From Ignavibacterium sp. (GTDB taxonomy: Bacteria > Bacteroidota > Ignavibacteria > Ignavibacteriales > Ignavibacteriaceae): 64,000 nucleotides of DNA. The translations under genes were made by a program, and so were the position numbers. Shown here piece after piece: positions 16,709 to 26,529 of the stretch (positions are counted from its first letter, which is position 1; each line of letters begins with the position of its first letter). Below the pieces are notes generated by a model that worked only from the letters and a program-made list of their open reading frames with translations, made no database searches and was not told the origin of the DNA. The DNA is taken from assembly GCF_025998815.1 (NCBI RefSeq), contig NZ_AP026678.1, forward strand, positions 1,364,001 through 1,428,000, written 5' to 3'.

Positions 16709-19198
16709 TTATGACTCTTTAGATTCCTGCTGAATTGGTTGTTCCGGAGTTTCCTCTATGAATACCAACTCTTCAGAATTTTCAAAATGTTTGGCGATAA
16801 TTGTTGATCCCTCTTTGAAAGAACCTCTTAAGATTTCTTCAGCCAAAGGATCTTCAACATATCTTTGAATTGCTCTTCTTAAAGGTCTTGCGCCAAATTT
16901 TTCATCGTATCCTTTTTCCACAAGAAAATTCTTCGCTGATTCATCAAGAACAATGTTCATCTTCTGATCTTTCATATTCTGCAGCAAGTCCTTCAATTCG
17001 ATATCGATAATTTTAAGTATATCTTCTTTATTCAGACTTCTGAATACAATAGTTTCATCAATTCTGTTCAGGAATTCCGGATTAAATAATTTCCTCATTG
17101 CTTCCTCAACAGTGTCTTTCATATGCGCATAATTATCAGCTTCTTCTTTTGCACCAAATCCAAACGAGCTAATATTCTTCAGATCCTTTGTACCAATGTT
17201 AGAAGTCATTATGATGATTGTGTTCTTGAAATCAACTTTTCTTCCAAGACTATCTGTAAGCATTCCATCATCAAGTACCTGAAGCAAAATACTGAAAATA
17301 TCCGGATGAGCTTTTTCAATCTCGTCAAACAATACTACCGAATATGGTTTACGTCTGACTTTTTCTGTTAACTGTCCGCCTTCTTCATAACCAACATATC
17401 CCGGAGGTGCTCCAACTAATCTGGAGACTGAAAACTTCTCCATATACTCACTCATATCAATTCTGATGAGAGCATCTTCGCTATCGAACAAGTATTTTGC
17501 AAGAACTTTACAAAGCTCCGTTTTACCAACTCCTGTCGGACCAAGGAAAATAAAGCTTCCGATTGGTCTGTTTGGATTTTTAAGTCCGGCTCTGGTTCTT
17601 CGAATAGCTTTAGTTAATTTAATTACAGCTTCATCCTGACCAACAATGTGCTGTTTAAGAGCATCTTCCATCTTGAGAAGTTTTTCAGACTCAGTTTGAG
17701 CTATTCTGTTAACAGGAATACCGGTCATCATTGCAACAACTGTTGCAATATCTTCTTCGGTTACATCGTGAACAATGTCTTTTGTTTTGTTTTCCCATTC
17801 ACGTTTTGCAAGCTCAAGTTCTGACTGAAGATTTCGTTCTTTATCACGCAATCTCGCAGCTTCCTCATAATCCTGCATTTTAACAACACGTGCTTTTTCT
17901 TTTCTTACATTTTCAATTTCAGCTTCAAGATCAAGAATTTCTTTTGGAACTTCAAAATGTCCCATATGTACTCTTGAACCAGCTTCATCAATAACATCAA
18001 TTGCTTTATCAGGCAGATGTCTGTCTGTTATATATCTGTTGCTAAGTTTAACTGCGGCTTCAATCGCCTCTTTTGTATATCGAACGCGATGATGTTCTTC
18101 ATATTTGAATTTTATGTTTTCAAGAATCTGAAGAGTTTCTTCATAAGAAGGTGGTTCAACCATTACTTTCTGGAATCTTCGATCTAATGCACCATCAGTT
18201 TCGATATATTTTCTATACTCATCAAGAGTAGTTGCACCAATGCACTGAATATCACCACGAGCTAAAGCTGGTTTGAACATATTCGAAGCATCAAGTGAAC
18301 CTGATGCACCTCCAGCACCAACAATCGTATGAAGCTCATCAATGAAAAGAATTACATCTTCAGCTTTCTCAAGCTCATTCATCAAAGCTTTCATACGCTC
18401 TTCAAATTGTCCGCGATATTTTGTACCAGCGACAAGTCCTGCAAGATCAAGTGTTACAACTCTTTTATCCTGCAAAGTTCTTGGAACTTTTTTCTGAATG
18501 ATTCTTAAAGCAAGACCTTCGGCAATTGCTGTTTTACCAACGCCTGGCTCGCCAATGAGGACAGGATTATTTTTCTTTCTTCGACTAAGTATCTGAGCAA
18601 CTCTTTCGATTTCCTTTTCTCTTCCAACAACAGGGTCAAGTTTATCTTCGATTGCAAGCTTGGTCAAATCACGACCAAAATTATCGAGCACAGGAGTTTT
18701 GGTTTTTTCTGGCTTCCTGTCGGAAACAGGTGGTCGTGGTTGAGAAGGATCTTTAGGACTTTTGCTGCTAAGCATTTCATTCAACTCAGCCCGGGCAGCA
18801 TCATAAGTAACATTGAACTGATGAAGAATCTGAGTAGCAATGTTATCTTCATCTCTCAACAATGAAAGAAGAAGATGCTCAGTTCCGATAACATCAGCTT
18901 TATAAATCTTTGATTCGATCTGAGTAATCTTAAGTACTTTTTCTGCCTGTTTGGTAAGAGGAATATTTCCGATAGTAAGAGTTCCACCGGAAGTTCTTAC
19001 AGTATCTTCGATTGCTTTCTTTAATTTCAATAAATCACAATCAAGATTTCTTAAGATTTTTACAGCAACACCTTGTCCTTCCCGGATAATTCCGAGCAGA
19101 AGATGTTCAGTACCAATATAATCGTGTCCAAGTCTTAATGCTTCTTCGCGGCTGAGTCTTATAACATCCTGCAGTCTGTCTGAAAAATTTCCATCCAT
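16709..19198 (-). CDS. clpC: ATP-dependent Clp protease ATP-binding subunit ClpC
   Basis: 829 residues. Hsp100 unfoldase feeding ClpP. Order: two Clp_N repeats (about 1-145), first AAA+ domain with Walker A GEPGVGKT and LFIDELH, a middle domain carrying a UVR-like coiled region ([14 protein letters not shown]), second AAA+ domain with [18 protein letters not shown] and sensor residues, and a C-terminal D2-small domain. [10 protein letters not shown] supplies the hydrophobic loop expected to dock on ClpP. The UVR motif separates it from ClpA/ClpB. Monocistronic with its own terminator. No ctsR, mcsA or mcsB neighbours, so regulation differs from Firmicutes; the upstream palindromes are candidates. 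Confidence 0.96.
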   Translation of the reverse strand: MDGNFSDRLQDVIRLSREEALRLGHDYIGTEHLLLGIIREGQGVAVKILRNLDCDLLKLKKAIEDTVRTSGGTLTIGNIPLTKQAEKVLKITQIESKIYKADVIGTEHLLLSLLRDEDNIATQILHQFNVTYDAARAELNEMLSSKSPKDPSQPRPPVSDRKPEKTKTPVLDNFGRDLTKLAIEDKLDPVVGREKEIERVAQILSRRKKNNPVLIGEPGVGKTAIAEGLALRIIQKKVPRTLQDKRVVTLDLAGLVAGTKYRGQFEERMKALMNELEKAEDVILFIDELHTIVGAGGASGSLDASNMFKPALARGDIQCIGATTLDEYRKYIETDGALDRRFQKVMVEPPSYEETLQILENIKFKYEEHHRVRYTKEAIEAAVKLSNRYITDRHLPDKAIDVIDEAGSRVHMGHFEVPKEILDLEAEIENVRKEKARVVKMQDYEEAARLRDKERNLQSELELAKREWENKTKDIVHDVTEEDIATVVAMMTGIPVNRIAQTESEKLLKMEDALKQHIVGQDEAVIKLTKAIRRTRAGLKNPNRPIGSFIFLGPTGVGKTELCKVLAKYLFDSEDALIRIDMSEYMEKFSVSRLVGAPPGYVGYEEGGQLTEKVRRKPYSVVLFDEIEKAHPDIFSILLQVLDDGMLTDSLGRKVDFKNTIIIMTSNIGTKDLKNISSFGFGAKEEADNYAHMKDTVEEAMRKLFNPEFLNRIDETIVFRSLNKEDILKIIDIELKDLLQNMKDQKMNIVLDESAKNFLVEKGYDEKFGARPLRRAIQRYVEDPLAEEILRGSFKEGSTIIAKHFENSEELVFIEETPEQPIQQESKES

Positions 19199-19557
19199 AG
19201 TTTTATACCTTTAAGTGTTTTATAGTTAAACAAAAAATTTTTGAATTCCGTTTCTTTTGCAATATATAAATGACAACGGGGCTAATCAATAGAAGGCAAT
19301 CAATTTTAGCCCCAATAATCGAGTAATTCAGCCAAATAAAGTGCCATTATTCACTCTGCAATTTTACTGATTTTTTAAGCTTAAAAAAATGTAAAATATT
19401 ATAATGAAAATTATTCAGCCAACTATTCCTAATATCTAACAATATGGCTAAAAATCTTTGTAATAATTACAAATAGTCTGAATAATTAACCTAAAAGATT
19501 TCAGAAATAATCCTTAATTTAACAACACAAATCTCATTAAAATTCTGGAGTATGAAT
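19199..19557. promoter_or_regulatory. Divergent clpC/floA intergenic region rich in inverted repeats
   Basis: No gene is visible in these 359 bases. Four inverted repeats are seen directly: GGGGCTAA (19278-19285) with TTAGCCCC (19306-19313); a near-palindrome at 19361-19397 with outer arms ATTTTAC/GTAAAAT around an 18 bp perfect palindrome (19371-19388) centred on AAGCTT; AATTATTCAG (19409-19418) with CTGAATAATT (19478-19487); and TTTGTAATAATTACAAA (19457-19473). The region must hold the clpC and floA promoters. The 17-base TTTGT-N7-ACAAA palindrome resembles CRP/FNR-family sites, but this is inference. Confidence 0.5.
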
Positions 19558-20550
19558 ATGGAAGCATTAACAGGTTTATCAATTGTAATTATTATAGCAA
19601 TAGTATTACTTCTTATTCTTTTCTTTTACTTCATTCCAATTGGACTATTCATTACCGCTTACTTTTCAGGTGTTAAGCTGAAAATATTCCGTGATTTAGT
19701 TGGAATGAGATTAAGAAAAGTTCCACCAGTTTTAATTGTAAGAAATATGATAACTGCAACCAAAGCAGGACTAACAGTTGACCAGGCAAAGCTTGAAGCT
19801 CACTATCTTGCCGGTGGAAATGTAACTAAAGTAATAAACGCTCTAGTCTCTGCTGATAAAGCAAATATCGGATTGACTTTTGAAAGGGCAACAGCAATTG
19901 ATCTTGCTGGAAGAGATGTACTTGAAGCTGTAAAGATGTCAGTCGTACCGAAAGTAATTGAAACTCCAATGGTTGCAGCGGTTGCAAAAGATGGTATTCA
20001 GCTAAAAGCGATTGCGAGAGTAACTGTAAGAGCTAACATTGACAGGTTAGTTGGTGGCGCCGGAGAAGCTACAATTCTTGCAAGAGTTGGTGAAGGAATC
20101 GTCTCTACAATCGGTTCAAGTAATTCTCATAAAGAAGTTTTGGAAAATCCTGATAAAATTTCCAAAAGCGTTTTGGCTAAAGGTCTCGACTCCGGTACTG
20201 CTTTCGAAATTCTTTCAATTGACATCGCTGATGTAGACATCGGACAGAACATTGGTGCAATTCTGCAAACTGATCAGGCAGAAGCAGATCTTAAAGTTGC
20301 TCGTGCAAAGGCAGAAGAAAGAAGAGCAGCTGCAGTTGCATTAGAGCAGGAAATGATTGCAGAAGTTGCTCGTCAGCGTGCAAAAGTTATAGAAGCTGAA
20401 GCCGAAGTTCCAAGAGCAATTGCAGAAGCTTTCAGAGCCGGAAGACTCGGTGTTCTGGATTATTATAACCTGAAGAATATTCAGGCAGATACTGAAATGC
20501 GTTCTTCAATAGCACAACCTGAAGAAAAGAAAAACAAACCAAATGGATAA
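19558..20550 (+). CDS. floA: Flotillin-like membrane scaffold FloA
   Basis: About 330 residues. N-terminal hydrophobic hairpin (residues 5-40) ending [14 protein letters not shown], then the SPFH-like domain ([21 protein letters not shown] shortened here to [16 protein letters not shown]) and an Ala/Glu-rich helical tail with [16 protein letters not shown] repeats, the FloA (YqfA) arrangement. Family members organise membrane microdomains. I start at the ATG at 19558, seven bases after GGAG; the ATG at 19552 is too close to it. Overlaps the next gene by 8 bp, starting a three-gene operon with an unknown protein and a helicase. Confidence 0.93.
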   Translation: MEALTGLSIVIIIAIVLLLILFFYFIPIGLFITAYFSGVKLKIFRDLVGMRLRKVPPVLIVRNMITATKAGLTVDQAKLEAHYLAGGNVTKVINALVSADKANIGLTFERATAIDLAGRDVLEAVKMSVVPKVIETPMVAAVAKDGIQLKAIARVTVRANIDRLVGGAGEATILARVGEGIVSTIGSSNSHKEVLENPDKISKSVLAKGLDSGTAFEILSIDIADVDIGQNIGAILQTDQAEADLKVARAKAEERRAAAVALEQEMIAEVARQRAKVIEAEAEVPRAIAEAFRAGRLGVLDYYNLKNIQADTEMRSSIAQPEEKKNKPNG

Positions 20551-21103
20551 TTTTTTTGAAATACTTATCTATCTGATAATAATTTTTTCTTTCCTCAGTT
20601 CTTTGTTCAAGAAAAAAGAACAGGAAAAGAAACCGGGAAGTAGTTTGCCCGTTCCTGAAAGAGAAAAAGAAATGTCAACACCATCTGTTGAGCCAGGAAT
20701 GGAAACTAAATCTGCTGAGAGCTATGATATTCTTAAGGAGATTGAGAATATCTTCAAAGAAAATATGGGAATTCCTGTTCCTCAACCAGAAGACAAAAAC
20801 AAAACAATTCTTCAGCAGAAGGAAGAAGAAAAATTTAACGAAGCTTTTAGTACGAACTATGATAAGCAAGATGCAAGAATGTTTAGTGCAGAGAGTCGTG
20901 CGATCAAATCGAGGGATGCTGTAAAAAAACTTGATGAAAAAACTCTTCGTGAAGCAGAAAAATTTGAAGAATTGCTCAAAGAACATTCAATATCTGAAAA
21001 GAAAAAACATCCGATTGTTGACAAACTAAAAAATCCTCAATCATTGAAAGAATATATTTTAATATCAGAAATATTGGGTAAACCTGTCGCTTACAGAAGG
21101 TAA
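20543..21103 (+). CDS. Unknown membrane-anchored protein of the floA operon
   Basis: 186 residues. One N-terminal membrane helix ([19 protein letters not shown]) followed by KKKEQEKK, so N-out/C-in topology by the positive-inside rule. The rest is charged and low in hydrophobics: a proline-rich linker, a helical middle ([18 protein letters not shown]) and a C-terminal block [21 protein letters not shown] that looks conserved and may be a docking motif. I recognise no named family. The 8 bp overlap with floA and the 1 bp overlap (TAATG) with the helicase suggest tight co-expression; it may be a FloA partner. Confidence 0.75.
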   Translation: MDNFFEILIYLIIIFSFLSSLFKKKEQEKKPGSSLPVPEREKEMSTPSVEPGMETKSAESYDILKEIENIFKENMGIPVPQPEDKNKTILQQKEEEKFNEAFSTNYDKQDARMFSAESRAIKSRDAVKKLDEKTLREAEKFEELLKEHSISEKKKHPIVDKLKNPQSLKEYILISEILGKPVAYRR

Positions 21104-23097
21104 TGGAAAAGAAATATAAGCTTAAAAGATTTTCTGAAGCGGGATTCAAATCAGAAGTTGATGAATCCCGCTTTAAGATTAATTACCGAGAAGAGTTAAA
21201 TCCATCGCAGTACGAAGCGGCTTCTGCCGTTGAAGGAATATATCTTATAATTGCCGGTGCAGGAACAGGAAAAACCAGAACACTGGTTTATCGTGTTGCA
21301 AGACTTATTGAACTTGGCAACGATCCTAATTCAATTCTGCTTTTAACCTTCACAAGAAAAGCAGCTAATGAAATGATGCGACGAGCTTCATTACTGCTTG
21401 ATGATAGATGTTCTAAAATTCGCGGCGGAACATTTCATTCATTCGCAAACATTACATTAAGAAAATATGCCCGCGCTGTTGGTCTTGATTCCAACTTTAC
21501 AATTCTTGATCAGGGTGATAGTGAAGATGTGATAAATTTAATTCGTTCTCAGGATAAATTTCTTACAAAAGAAAGAAGATTTCCAAATAAACAAACACTT
21601 GGCAAAGTCTATAGTCTTAGTGTAAACACTAAACGGAAAGTTGAAGAAATTATTCAGGAAGACTATCCACATTTTCTCCCATTACTTGATAAGATATTGG
21701 ATATTCAAAAAATTTATAATGATTATAAAAGAAAAAATAATTTGCTGGATTATGATGATTTATTACTATACTTAAAAGAATTTTTATTTAACGGCGGATT
21801 AGCTGCCAAAGCTTTTACCTCCGAAATAAAATTCGTAATGGTTGATGAATATCAGGATACTAATCATCTTCAGGCAGAAATTGTTAAAGGACTTGCGCAG
21901 TATAACAGAAATGTAATGGTAGTTGGCGATGATTCACAGGCGATTTATTCTTTCCGTGGAGCAGATTTTAAAAACATAATGGAGTTTCCAAAACTTTTTC
22001 CGGATGTGAAGATTATCAAATTGGAAGAGAACTATCGCAGTTACCAATCAATATTGGATTTCGCAAATCGAATAAATCACACTGCATTAGAAAAGTTTGA
22101 AAAAAATCTTTATACAAGACGAGGAAGTGGTCCGTTACCAAATATTGTTGCTGCAACAACAGAAAATCTTCAATCCAAATTCATTGTCGAAAAAATTCTT
22201 GACCTCAGAGAGGAAGGAGTACCGCTCAGAGACATCGCTGTTTTATTCCGTTCTTCATTTCATTCTTTTGATCTGGAATTGGAACTATCAAAAGCTAACA
22301 TCCCTTTTCAAAAATTTGGTGGAATGAAATTCGTTGAAACTGCTCACATTAAAGATGTGATGGCATTTCTTAGAATAGTTGTAAATCCAAGAGATGTAAT
22401 TAGCTGGTACAGAGTCTTATTGCTTCACGAAGGAGTCGGACCAAAAACTGCACAGAAAATTTTGGATGAATTGGCAACAGCAAGAATTACAATTAAAGCT
22501 GAACCTGAACAACAACCGGAATTCAGTTATCAGAAATTAGGTCCGCTTTTTTATCTGTTGTATAATCTTCAAAAGAAAAAAATTATGCCCTCGGAAATGG
22601 TTCAATCGGTTTATGAATATTATTGGGATTTATTCAAAGCTAACTATGATGATTGGAATAAACGTAAGAAGGATTTAGAAATATTTTTAAATATCGTTGA
22701 GAACTATTCATCCGTAGATACGCTTCTATCGGATATGGCGATTGAACCCATCATTGATAGTGTTGTTGATATTGGAGCTGAAGATAAAGAGAATGAATTT
22801 GTCACTCTTTCAACAATACATTCAGCTAAAGGACTTGAATGGCACACAGTTTTTATCATTCACGCTGTAGAGGGTTACTTCCCTTCAAGTAAAAGTGCAG
22901 AAAATCTTGAGCAGCTTGAAGAAGAAAGAAGACTGATGTATGTAGCATCAACAAGAGCAAAGAATAATCTATTCATAACTTATCCGATGAATCTTTACGA
23001 CCGGGAAGCCGGAACAACTTTATCAAAACCTTCAAGATTTATTTCTGAAATTACTCCGGATTTAGCTGAAGGTTGGTTACTTGAAGAAGAATTTTAA
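21103..23097 (+). CDS. UvrD/Rep/PcrA-family superfamily 1 ATP-dependent helicase
   Basis: 664 residues. SF1A 3'-5' DNA helicase. Q motif NPSQYEA (33-39), Walker A AGAGTGKT (51-58), motif II VDEYQDTN, motif III VGDDSQAIYSFRGAD, motif IV ENYRS, motif V TIHSAKGLEWHTVFI and motif VI YVASTRAKNNLFITYP are all intact, so it should be active. It is shorter than E. coli UvrD (720) and lacks the long C-terminal tail. Which of UvrD, Rep or PcrA it replaces cannot be said from one gene. Last gene of the floA operon, followed by a gene-free repeat region. Confidence 0.93.
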   Translation: MEKKYKLKRFSEAGFKSEVDESRFKINYREELNPSQYEAASAVEGIYLIIAGAGTGKTRTLVYRVARLIELGNDPNSILLLTFTRKAANEMMRRASLLLDDRCSKIRGGTFHSFANITLRKYARAVGLDSNFTILDQGDSEDVINLIRSQDKFLTKERRFPNKQTLGKVYSLSVNTKRKVEEIIQEDYPHFLPLLDKILDIQKIYNDYKRKNNLLDYDDLLLYLKEFLFNGGLAAKAFTSEIKFVMVDEYQDTNHLQAEIVKGLAQYNRNVMVVGDDSQAIYSFRGADFKNIMEFPKLFPDVKIIKLEENYRSYQSILDFANRINHTALEKFEKNLYTRRGSGPLPNIVAATTENLQSKFIVEKILDLREEGVPLRDIAVLFRSSFHSFDLELELSKANIPFQKFGGMKFVETAHIKDVMAFLRIVVNPRDVISWYRVLLLHEGVGPKTAQKILDELATARITIKAEPEQQPEFSYQKLGPLFYLLYNLQKKKIMPSEMVQSVYEYYWDLFKANYDDWNKRKKDLEIFLNIVENYSSVDTLLSDMAIEPIIDSVVDIGAEDKENEFVTLSTIHSAKGLEWHTVFIIHAVEGYFPSSKSAENLEQLEEERRLMYVASTRAKNNLFITYPMNLYDREAGTTLSKPSRFISEITPDLAEGWLLEEEF

Positions 23098-23660
23098 ATT
23101 GAAAGAATGATTGAAAGACTATGTGAATGAATGATGTCATTTCGAATCCTTACTAGGATGAGAAATCTTTTTGTACAAATCTGATAAACCAAAAACAAAA
23201 AAGTCTTTGATTGAATGTTTGAATTGTTGAACGATTGAATGAATGATGTCATTTCGAATCCTTACTAGGATGAGAAATCTTTTTGTACATATCTGCTAAA
23301 CCAAAAACAAAAAAGTCTTTGATTGAATGTTTGAATTGTTGAATGATTAACCGAATGACTAAATGAATGGCTGTCATTTCGACCGAAGGGAGAAATCTTT
23401 TTAAACAAATCTGCTAAGCCCAAAACAAAAAAGTCTTTGAATGAATGAATGAATTGTTGGATTATTGAATGATTTAACGAATGACTGAGTGAAGGATGTC
23501 ATTTCGAATCCTTAGTAGGATGAGAAATCTTTTACCCTAATTTTGCTTAACACAAAAGTGAAAAGTTGAATGCCTACCTTCGGTAGGTAAAGATGAATGA
23601 TAGAATGACTCGATAAATGAATGATTGGTTGAATGGTAGAATGAATTTTTAAATAGTTAA
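23098..23660. repeat. Array of four REP-like hairpin units in simple-sequence spacer
   Basis: 563 bases without a gene. A GTCATTTCG...GAGAAATC core begins at 23136, 23248, 23373 and 23498, giving periods of 112, 125 and 125 bp. Units 1 and 2 are almost identical over the whole period, including the flank with AAAAAAGTCTTTGA. Unit 3 has a different inner stem (CC GAAG GG in place of ATCCT TACT AGGAT), and unit 4 changes the loop to TAGT. Between cores the sequence is built from TGAATGA-like words. A separate CCTACC-TTC-GGTAGG hairpin lies at 23573-23587. No direct-repeat/unique-spacer pattern, so not CRISPR. Confidence 0.8.
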
Positions 23661-24350
23661 TTATTTAAATCTCAGAAATTCTTCCCAAATTTTATATAAC
23701 TGATAAGTAGCATAAATATCCTTTGAACAATAAGTAGCAATATCTTTTATTCTTCCGGCTTCATACAAATTCTTTACTTCCATTCCGGAGATGTCTTTTG
23801 ATTTGGGTGATTCGATTCCAAAAGCATTGCAGTAGAAATCCAGATTAAATTTTCTGGTCGTACCGAAAAAAGTAAACTGCTCAAGTAAGTCAATATGAGT
23901 TTCATTATATCTGCTTCCCATCAGATTTACGGATGGCTTCACCTTCAGCATTGCAGAACGAAGCATTAAAAAAGGCACATCGAAGTTTCTTCCATTAAAT
24001 GTAACAAACTGGTCAACTTTCTCTGCAATTCTCCAGAACGATTCAAGCATTTCTTTTTCGGTTAATCCTTTGTAATTAGTTTTTTCATCCTCCGATTTCC
24101 ATTCTTCTGGATTTTCAGATTCATAATAAACATAAGACTTTTCTTTTTCGATATCATAAATTCCTATCACAATACACTTAGCGGTAAACGGATAAAGACT
24201 TGTATATCTGATTGCTTCATCAGTCATTTGTTGTTTTTTGTCAGGATCAGTTTCTTTATCAGCATATTTTAGTAAATACTCCTGCTGACTTGGAGCTAAC
24301 GAGCTAAAAGGATACGAACAAGTTTCAATATCAAATACAATTCTTCTCAT
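23661..24350 (-). CDS. Predicted 3'-5' exonuclease, DEDDy type (PolB-exonuclease-like)
   Basis: 229 residues. Ribonuclease H-like fold: motif I VFDIETC (D7, E9), motif II VTFNGRNFDVPFL and motif III YCSKDIYATYQLY with the final Asp and Tyr, giving a DEDDy site for two-metal exonuclease chemistry. The best match is the family of stand-alone proteins related to the exonuclease domain of DNA polymerase B. No polymerase domain is present. It is the last gene of the minus-strand run with a thioesterase and methyltransferase; a DNA or RNA substrate cannot be decided here. Confidence 0.82.
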   Translation of the reverse strand: MRRIVFDIETCSYPFSSLAPSQQEYLLKYADKETDPDKKQQMTDEAIRYTSLYPFTAKCIVIGIYDIEKEKSYVYYESENPEEWKSEDEKTNYKGLTEKEMLESFWRIAEKVDQFVTFNGRNFDVPFLMLRSAMLKVKPSVNLMGSRYNETHIDLLEQFTFFGTTRKFNLDFYCNAFGIESPKSKDISGMEVKNLYEAGRIKDIATYCSKDIYATYQLYKIWEEFLRFK

Positions 24351-24356
24351 TTGTTT

Positions 24357-24797
24357 CTAACTCCTAATTAATTGGACATCAGGATCAATCTTTTTCACTT
24401 TTTCTATAAAATCATCCGGTAATGATGTTGATTTTCTTGTTTTAGGATCAACATAGACCACAACACCTTTACCATCGACAATGATTTGTCCGGTTTTCTT
24501 TTTTACAATCAAATGATCAAAACCAAACGAAGAATTTTTTATGTAAGAGATTCTGGAATAAATTTCTAATTCATCATCATAAAAAGCATGATCACGATAA
24601 TTGATTTCGTTTCGAACCATAAAAAAAAGTTTTCCATCTGAAAAAATTCCACCCTTAGGAATCAAACCGGCAGCTTTCACATACTCAAGTCTGGCGTGTT
24701 CAAAATAATTTATATAAACAGCATTATTACAAACACCTAGCATATCAACTTCGTGAAAGCGAACTGTTACTGTAGTTTTATGATTGAAATCTTTCAT
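24357..24797 (-). CDS. YbgC/4HBT-type acyl-CoA thioesterase
   Basis: 146 residues, hot-dog fold. VRFHEVDMLGVCNNAVYINYFEHAR follows the family pattern (given in parts: VRFHEVDMLG, NNAVYINYFEHAR), with the Asp-Met-x-Gly loop and the Asn/Tyr helix of 4-hydroxybenzoyl-CoA thioesterase relatives. The protein likely hydrolyses short acyl-CoA esters in the cytoplasm. The usual ybgC-tol-pal linkage is absent; neighbours are an exonuclease (6 bp away) and a methyltransferase (6 bp). Confidence 0.85.
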   Translation of the reverse strand: MKDFNHKTTVTVRFHEVDMLGVCNNAVYINYFEHARLEYVKAAGLIPKGGIFSDGKLFFMVRNEINYRDHAFYDDELEIYSRISYIKNSSFGFDHLIVKKKTGQIIVDGKGVVVYVDPKTRKSTSLPDDFIEKVKKIDPDVQLIRS

Positions 24798-24803
24798 AGA
24801 ACT

Positions 24804-25487
24804 CTATTTTTTCTTTATTATTGAAATAAATTGCCAATCAGATTTAAGAAATATTGATAAGAAGATATTGTGTGAATATAATTCAATATTATTTATTCTT
24901 TTTATTTCAACAGCACCGACTTCGTTAAGCAATTTTTGAAAGGAAACCTCCGTAAAATAATTTTTTGGCAAAGCAACTCCATAACCCCAATTGCCGATTA
25001 TATCCATAAACTTAAGCATTAAACGAGAATAAAATGATTTTTGAAAATGGTCCTTTATAATAGTAATATGACTAACTCTTAAAGATTCTTTTAGCAAACT
25101 ATATGAATTTTTAAAGTCGTGATGTAACACATCACTCAAAATTGAAAAATCGAAATAATTGCCATCATAAGGAATATTTTGTCCATCAAATTGTTTGTAC
25201 TTTTGCCATTTAGAGTCGTTCAAATACTCCCCAGGTAAGGGATAAATATCTAAGCAAATTGGATTAACATTTTCTACATAAGTCTGAATCAATTCAATCA
25301 GAGACATATCGCCGCAGCCAATATCCAAAATTTTTATCTCTTCTCTTCCTGATCTTAATGATGAAATTTCCTTGGATATTATCTCCCCTAATACTGCTAT
25401 CCTATGGCTATGAGAAAGTTTCTTGTGCAAATTAATTATGCTTTTTTTGAGAACAGATTTTTTACTAGTAGCAATTGGTGAACTCAT
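24804..25487 (-). CDS. Class I SAM-dependent methyltransferase
   Basis: 227 residues. Rossmann motif I KILDIGCGDMSL, followed by an acidic loop (CLDIYP) and motif SILSDVLHHDF, typical of Methyltransf_11-like enzymes. The C-terminal part (KLLNEVGAVEIKRI) closes the fold. The substrate is unknown; the HHDF segment and small size resemble lipid, quinone or small-molecule methylases. It sits between ltaE (16 bp) and the thioesterase (6 bp). Its base use looks a little more AT-rich than its neighbours, but this is an impression. Confidence 0.8.
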   Translation of the reverse strand: MSSPIATSKKSVLKKSIINLHKKLSHSHRIAVLGEIISKEISSLRSGREEIKILDIGCGDMSLIELIQTYVENVNPICLDIYPLPGEYLNDSKWQKYKQFDGQNIPYDGNYFDFSILSDVLHHDFKNSYSLLKESLRVSHITIIKDHFQKSFYSRLMLKFMDIIGNWGYGVALPKNYFTEVSFQKLLNEVGAVEIKRINNIELYSHNIFLSIFLKSDWQFISIIKKK

Positions 25488-25503
25488 AACTTCCCTTTAC
25501 TTT

Positions 25504-26529
25504 TTAAAATACTGAATCAATTATATCTGCTGCTTTTTGCACATCATCGAAAGAGACATCCAGGTGAGTTACTGCACGAATTAAATCCACTTTACCAACT
25601 GATAAAAGCAAACCTTCATCTTTACAACGCTTTATTCCTTCCTCAACACTTAATGTTAATGGTTTAAACAAAATAATATTTGTTTGAACTAATGCAGGAT
25701 CAACTTCAAGATTAGGATTTTCAGAAATTCTTTGAGCAAGATATCTGGCTTTTTCGTGATCTTCTTTTAATCTCTGAATATTGTTTTTCAAAGCATATAA
25801 TCCTGCTGCAGCAAGAATTCCTGCTTGTCTCATTCCTCCACCCCAGGATTTTCTGATTCTGTATGCTTCTTTAATAAATTCTTTTGTGCCGGCAATGATA
25901 GAACCAACCGGAGCTCCGAGTCCTTTTGAAAGACAGCATGAAATCGTATCGAAATGCGATGAATACTCTTTAACAGAAATTCCTGTTGCAACTGATGCAT
26001 TCCAGATTCTTGCACCATCAAGATGATAAAAGAGATTGTACTTCTGCGCAAGAATTTTCAATTCAATTATTTTTTCCAAAGGCCAGATTGCACCACTCGC
26101 ACGATTGTGTGTGTTTTCTACTTCAATAACTTTTGTGCGAGGCATATAATATGCAGATGCAGGTCTGATTAAAGGCTCAACCTGTTTTGCAGTAAAGACA
26201 CCGTTCTTTCCTTCAACAGGCAGCAATTGAATGCCGCTTAATTTTGCAGGTGAACCTGATTCATAATTAAAAATGTGCGCATCTCTTTCACAAATTACTT
26301 CATCCCCCGGATTTGTTAAAACATTAAGACAGATTTGATTGCCCATCACGCCACTTGTAACAAATAATGCTGCTTCTTTACCTAAAAGTTCTGCAGCAAA
26401 TTCCTCAAGTTTATTTACTGTGGGGTCTTCTTTGAAAACATCATCACCAACCTCAGCTTCACACATTGCTTTGCGCATTTCCTGAGATGGTTTTGTAACT
26501 GTGTCGCTTCGTAAATCAATAAATTTCAT
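25504..26529 (-). CDS. ltaE: Low-specificity L-threonine aldolase
   Basis: 341 residues. PLP enzyme that splits threonine to glycine and acetaldehyde. FIDLRSDTVTKPS at the start, EVGDDVFKEDPTVN, the Asp of HLDGAR (D171) and the PLP lysine K202 in CLSKGLGAPVGS are all present, as in LtaE. Start is the ATG at 26529, which overlaps the PIN-domain gene by 14 bp. A TTG one codon earlier is unlikely. Confidence 0.93.
   Translation of the reverse strand: MKFIDLRSDTVTKPSQEMRKAMCEAEVGDDVFKEDPTVNKLEEFAAELLGKEAALFVTSGVMGNQICLNVLTNPGDEVICERDAHIFNYESGSPAKLSGIQLLPVEGKNGVFTAKQVEPLIRPASAYYMPRTKVIEVENTHNRASGAIWPLEKIIELKILAQKYNLFYHLDGARIWNASVATGISVKEYSSHFDTISCCLSKGLGAPVGSIIAGTKEFIKEAYRIRKSWGGGMRQAGILAAAGLYALKNNIQRLKEDHEKARYLAQRISENPNLEVDPALVQTNIILFKPLTLSVEEGIKRCKDEGLLLSVGKVDLIRAVTHLDVSFDDVQKAADIIDSVF

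Noticed and set aside
19278-19313. CIRCE or CtsR-type heat-shock operator upstream of clpC
   Set aside because: GGGGCTAA/TTAGCCCC does not match CIRCE (TTAGCACTC-N9-GAGTGCTAA) and there is no GGTCAAA heptad repeat.
23098-23660. Possible CRISPR array from regularly spaced repeats
   Set aside because: Spacing is 112-125 bp, the so-called spacers are themselves repeated and low in complexity, and no cas gene is present.
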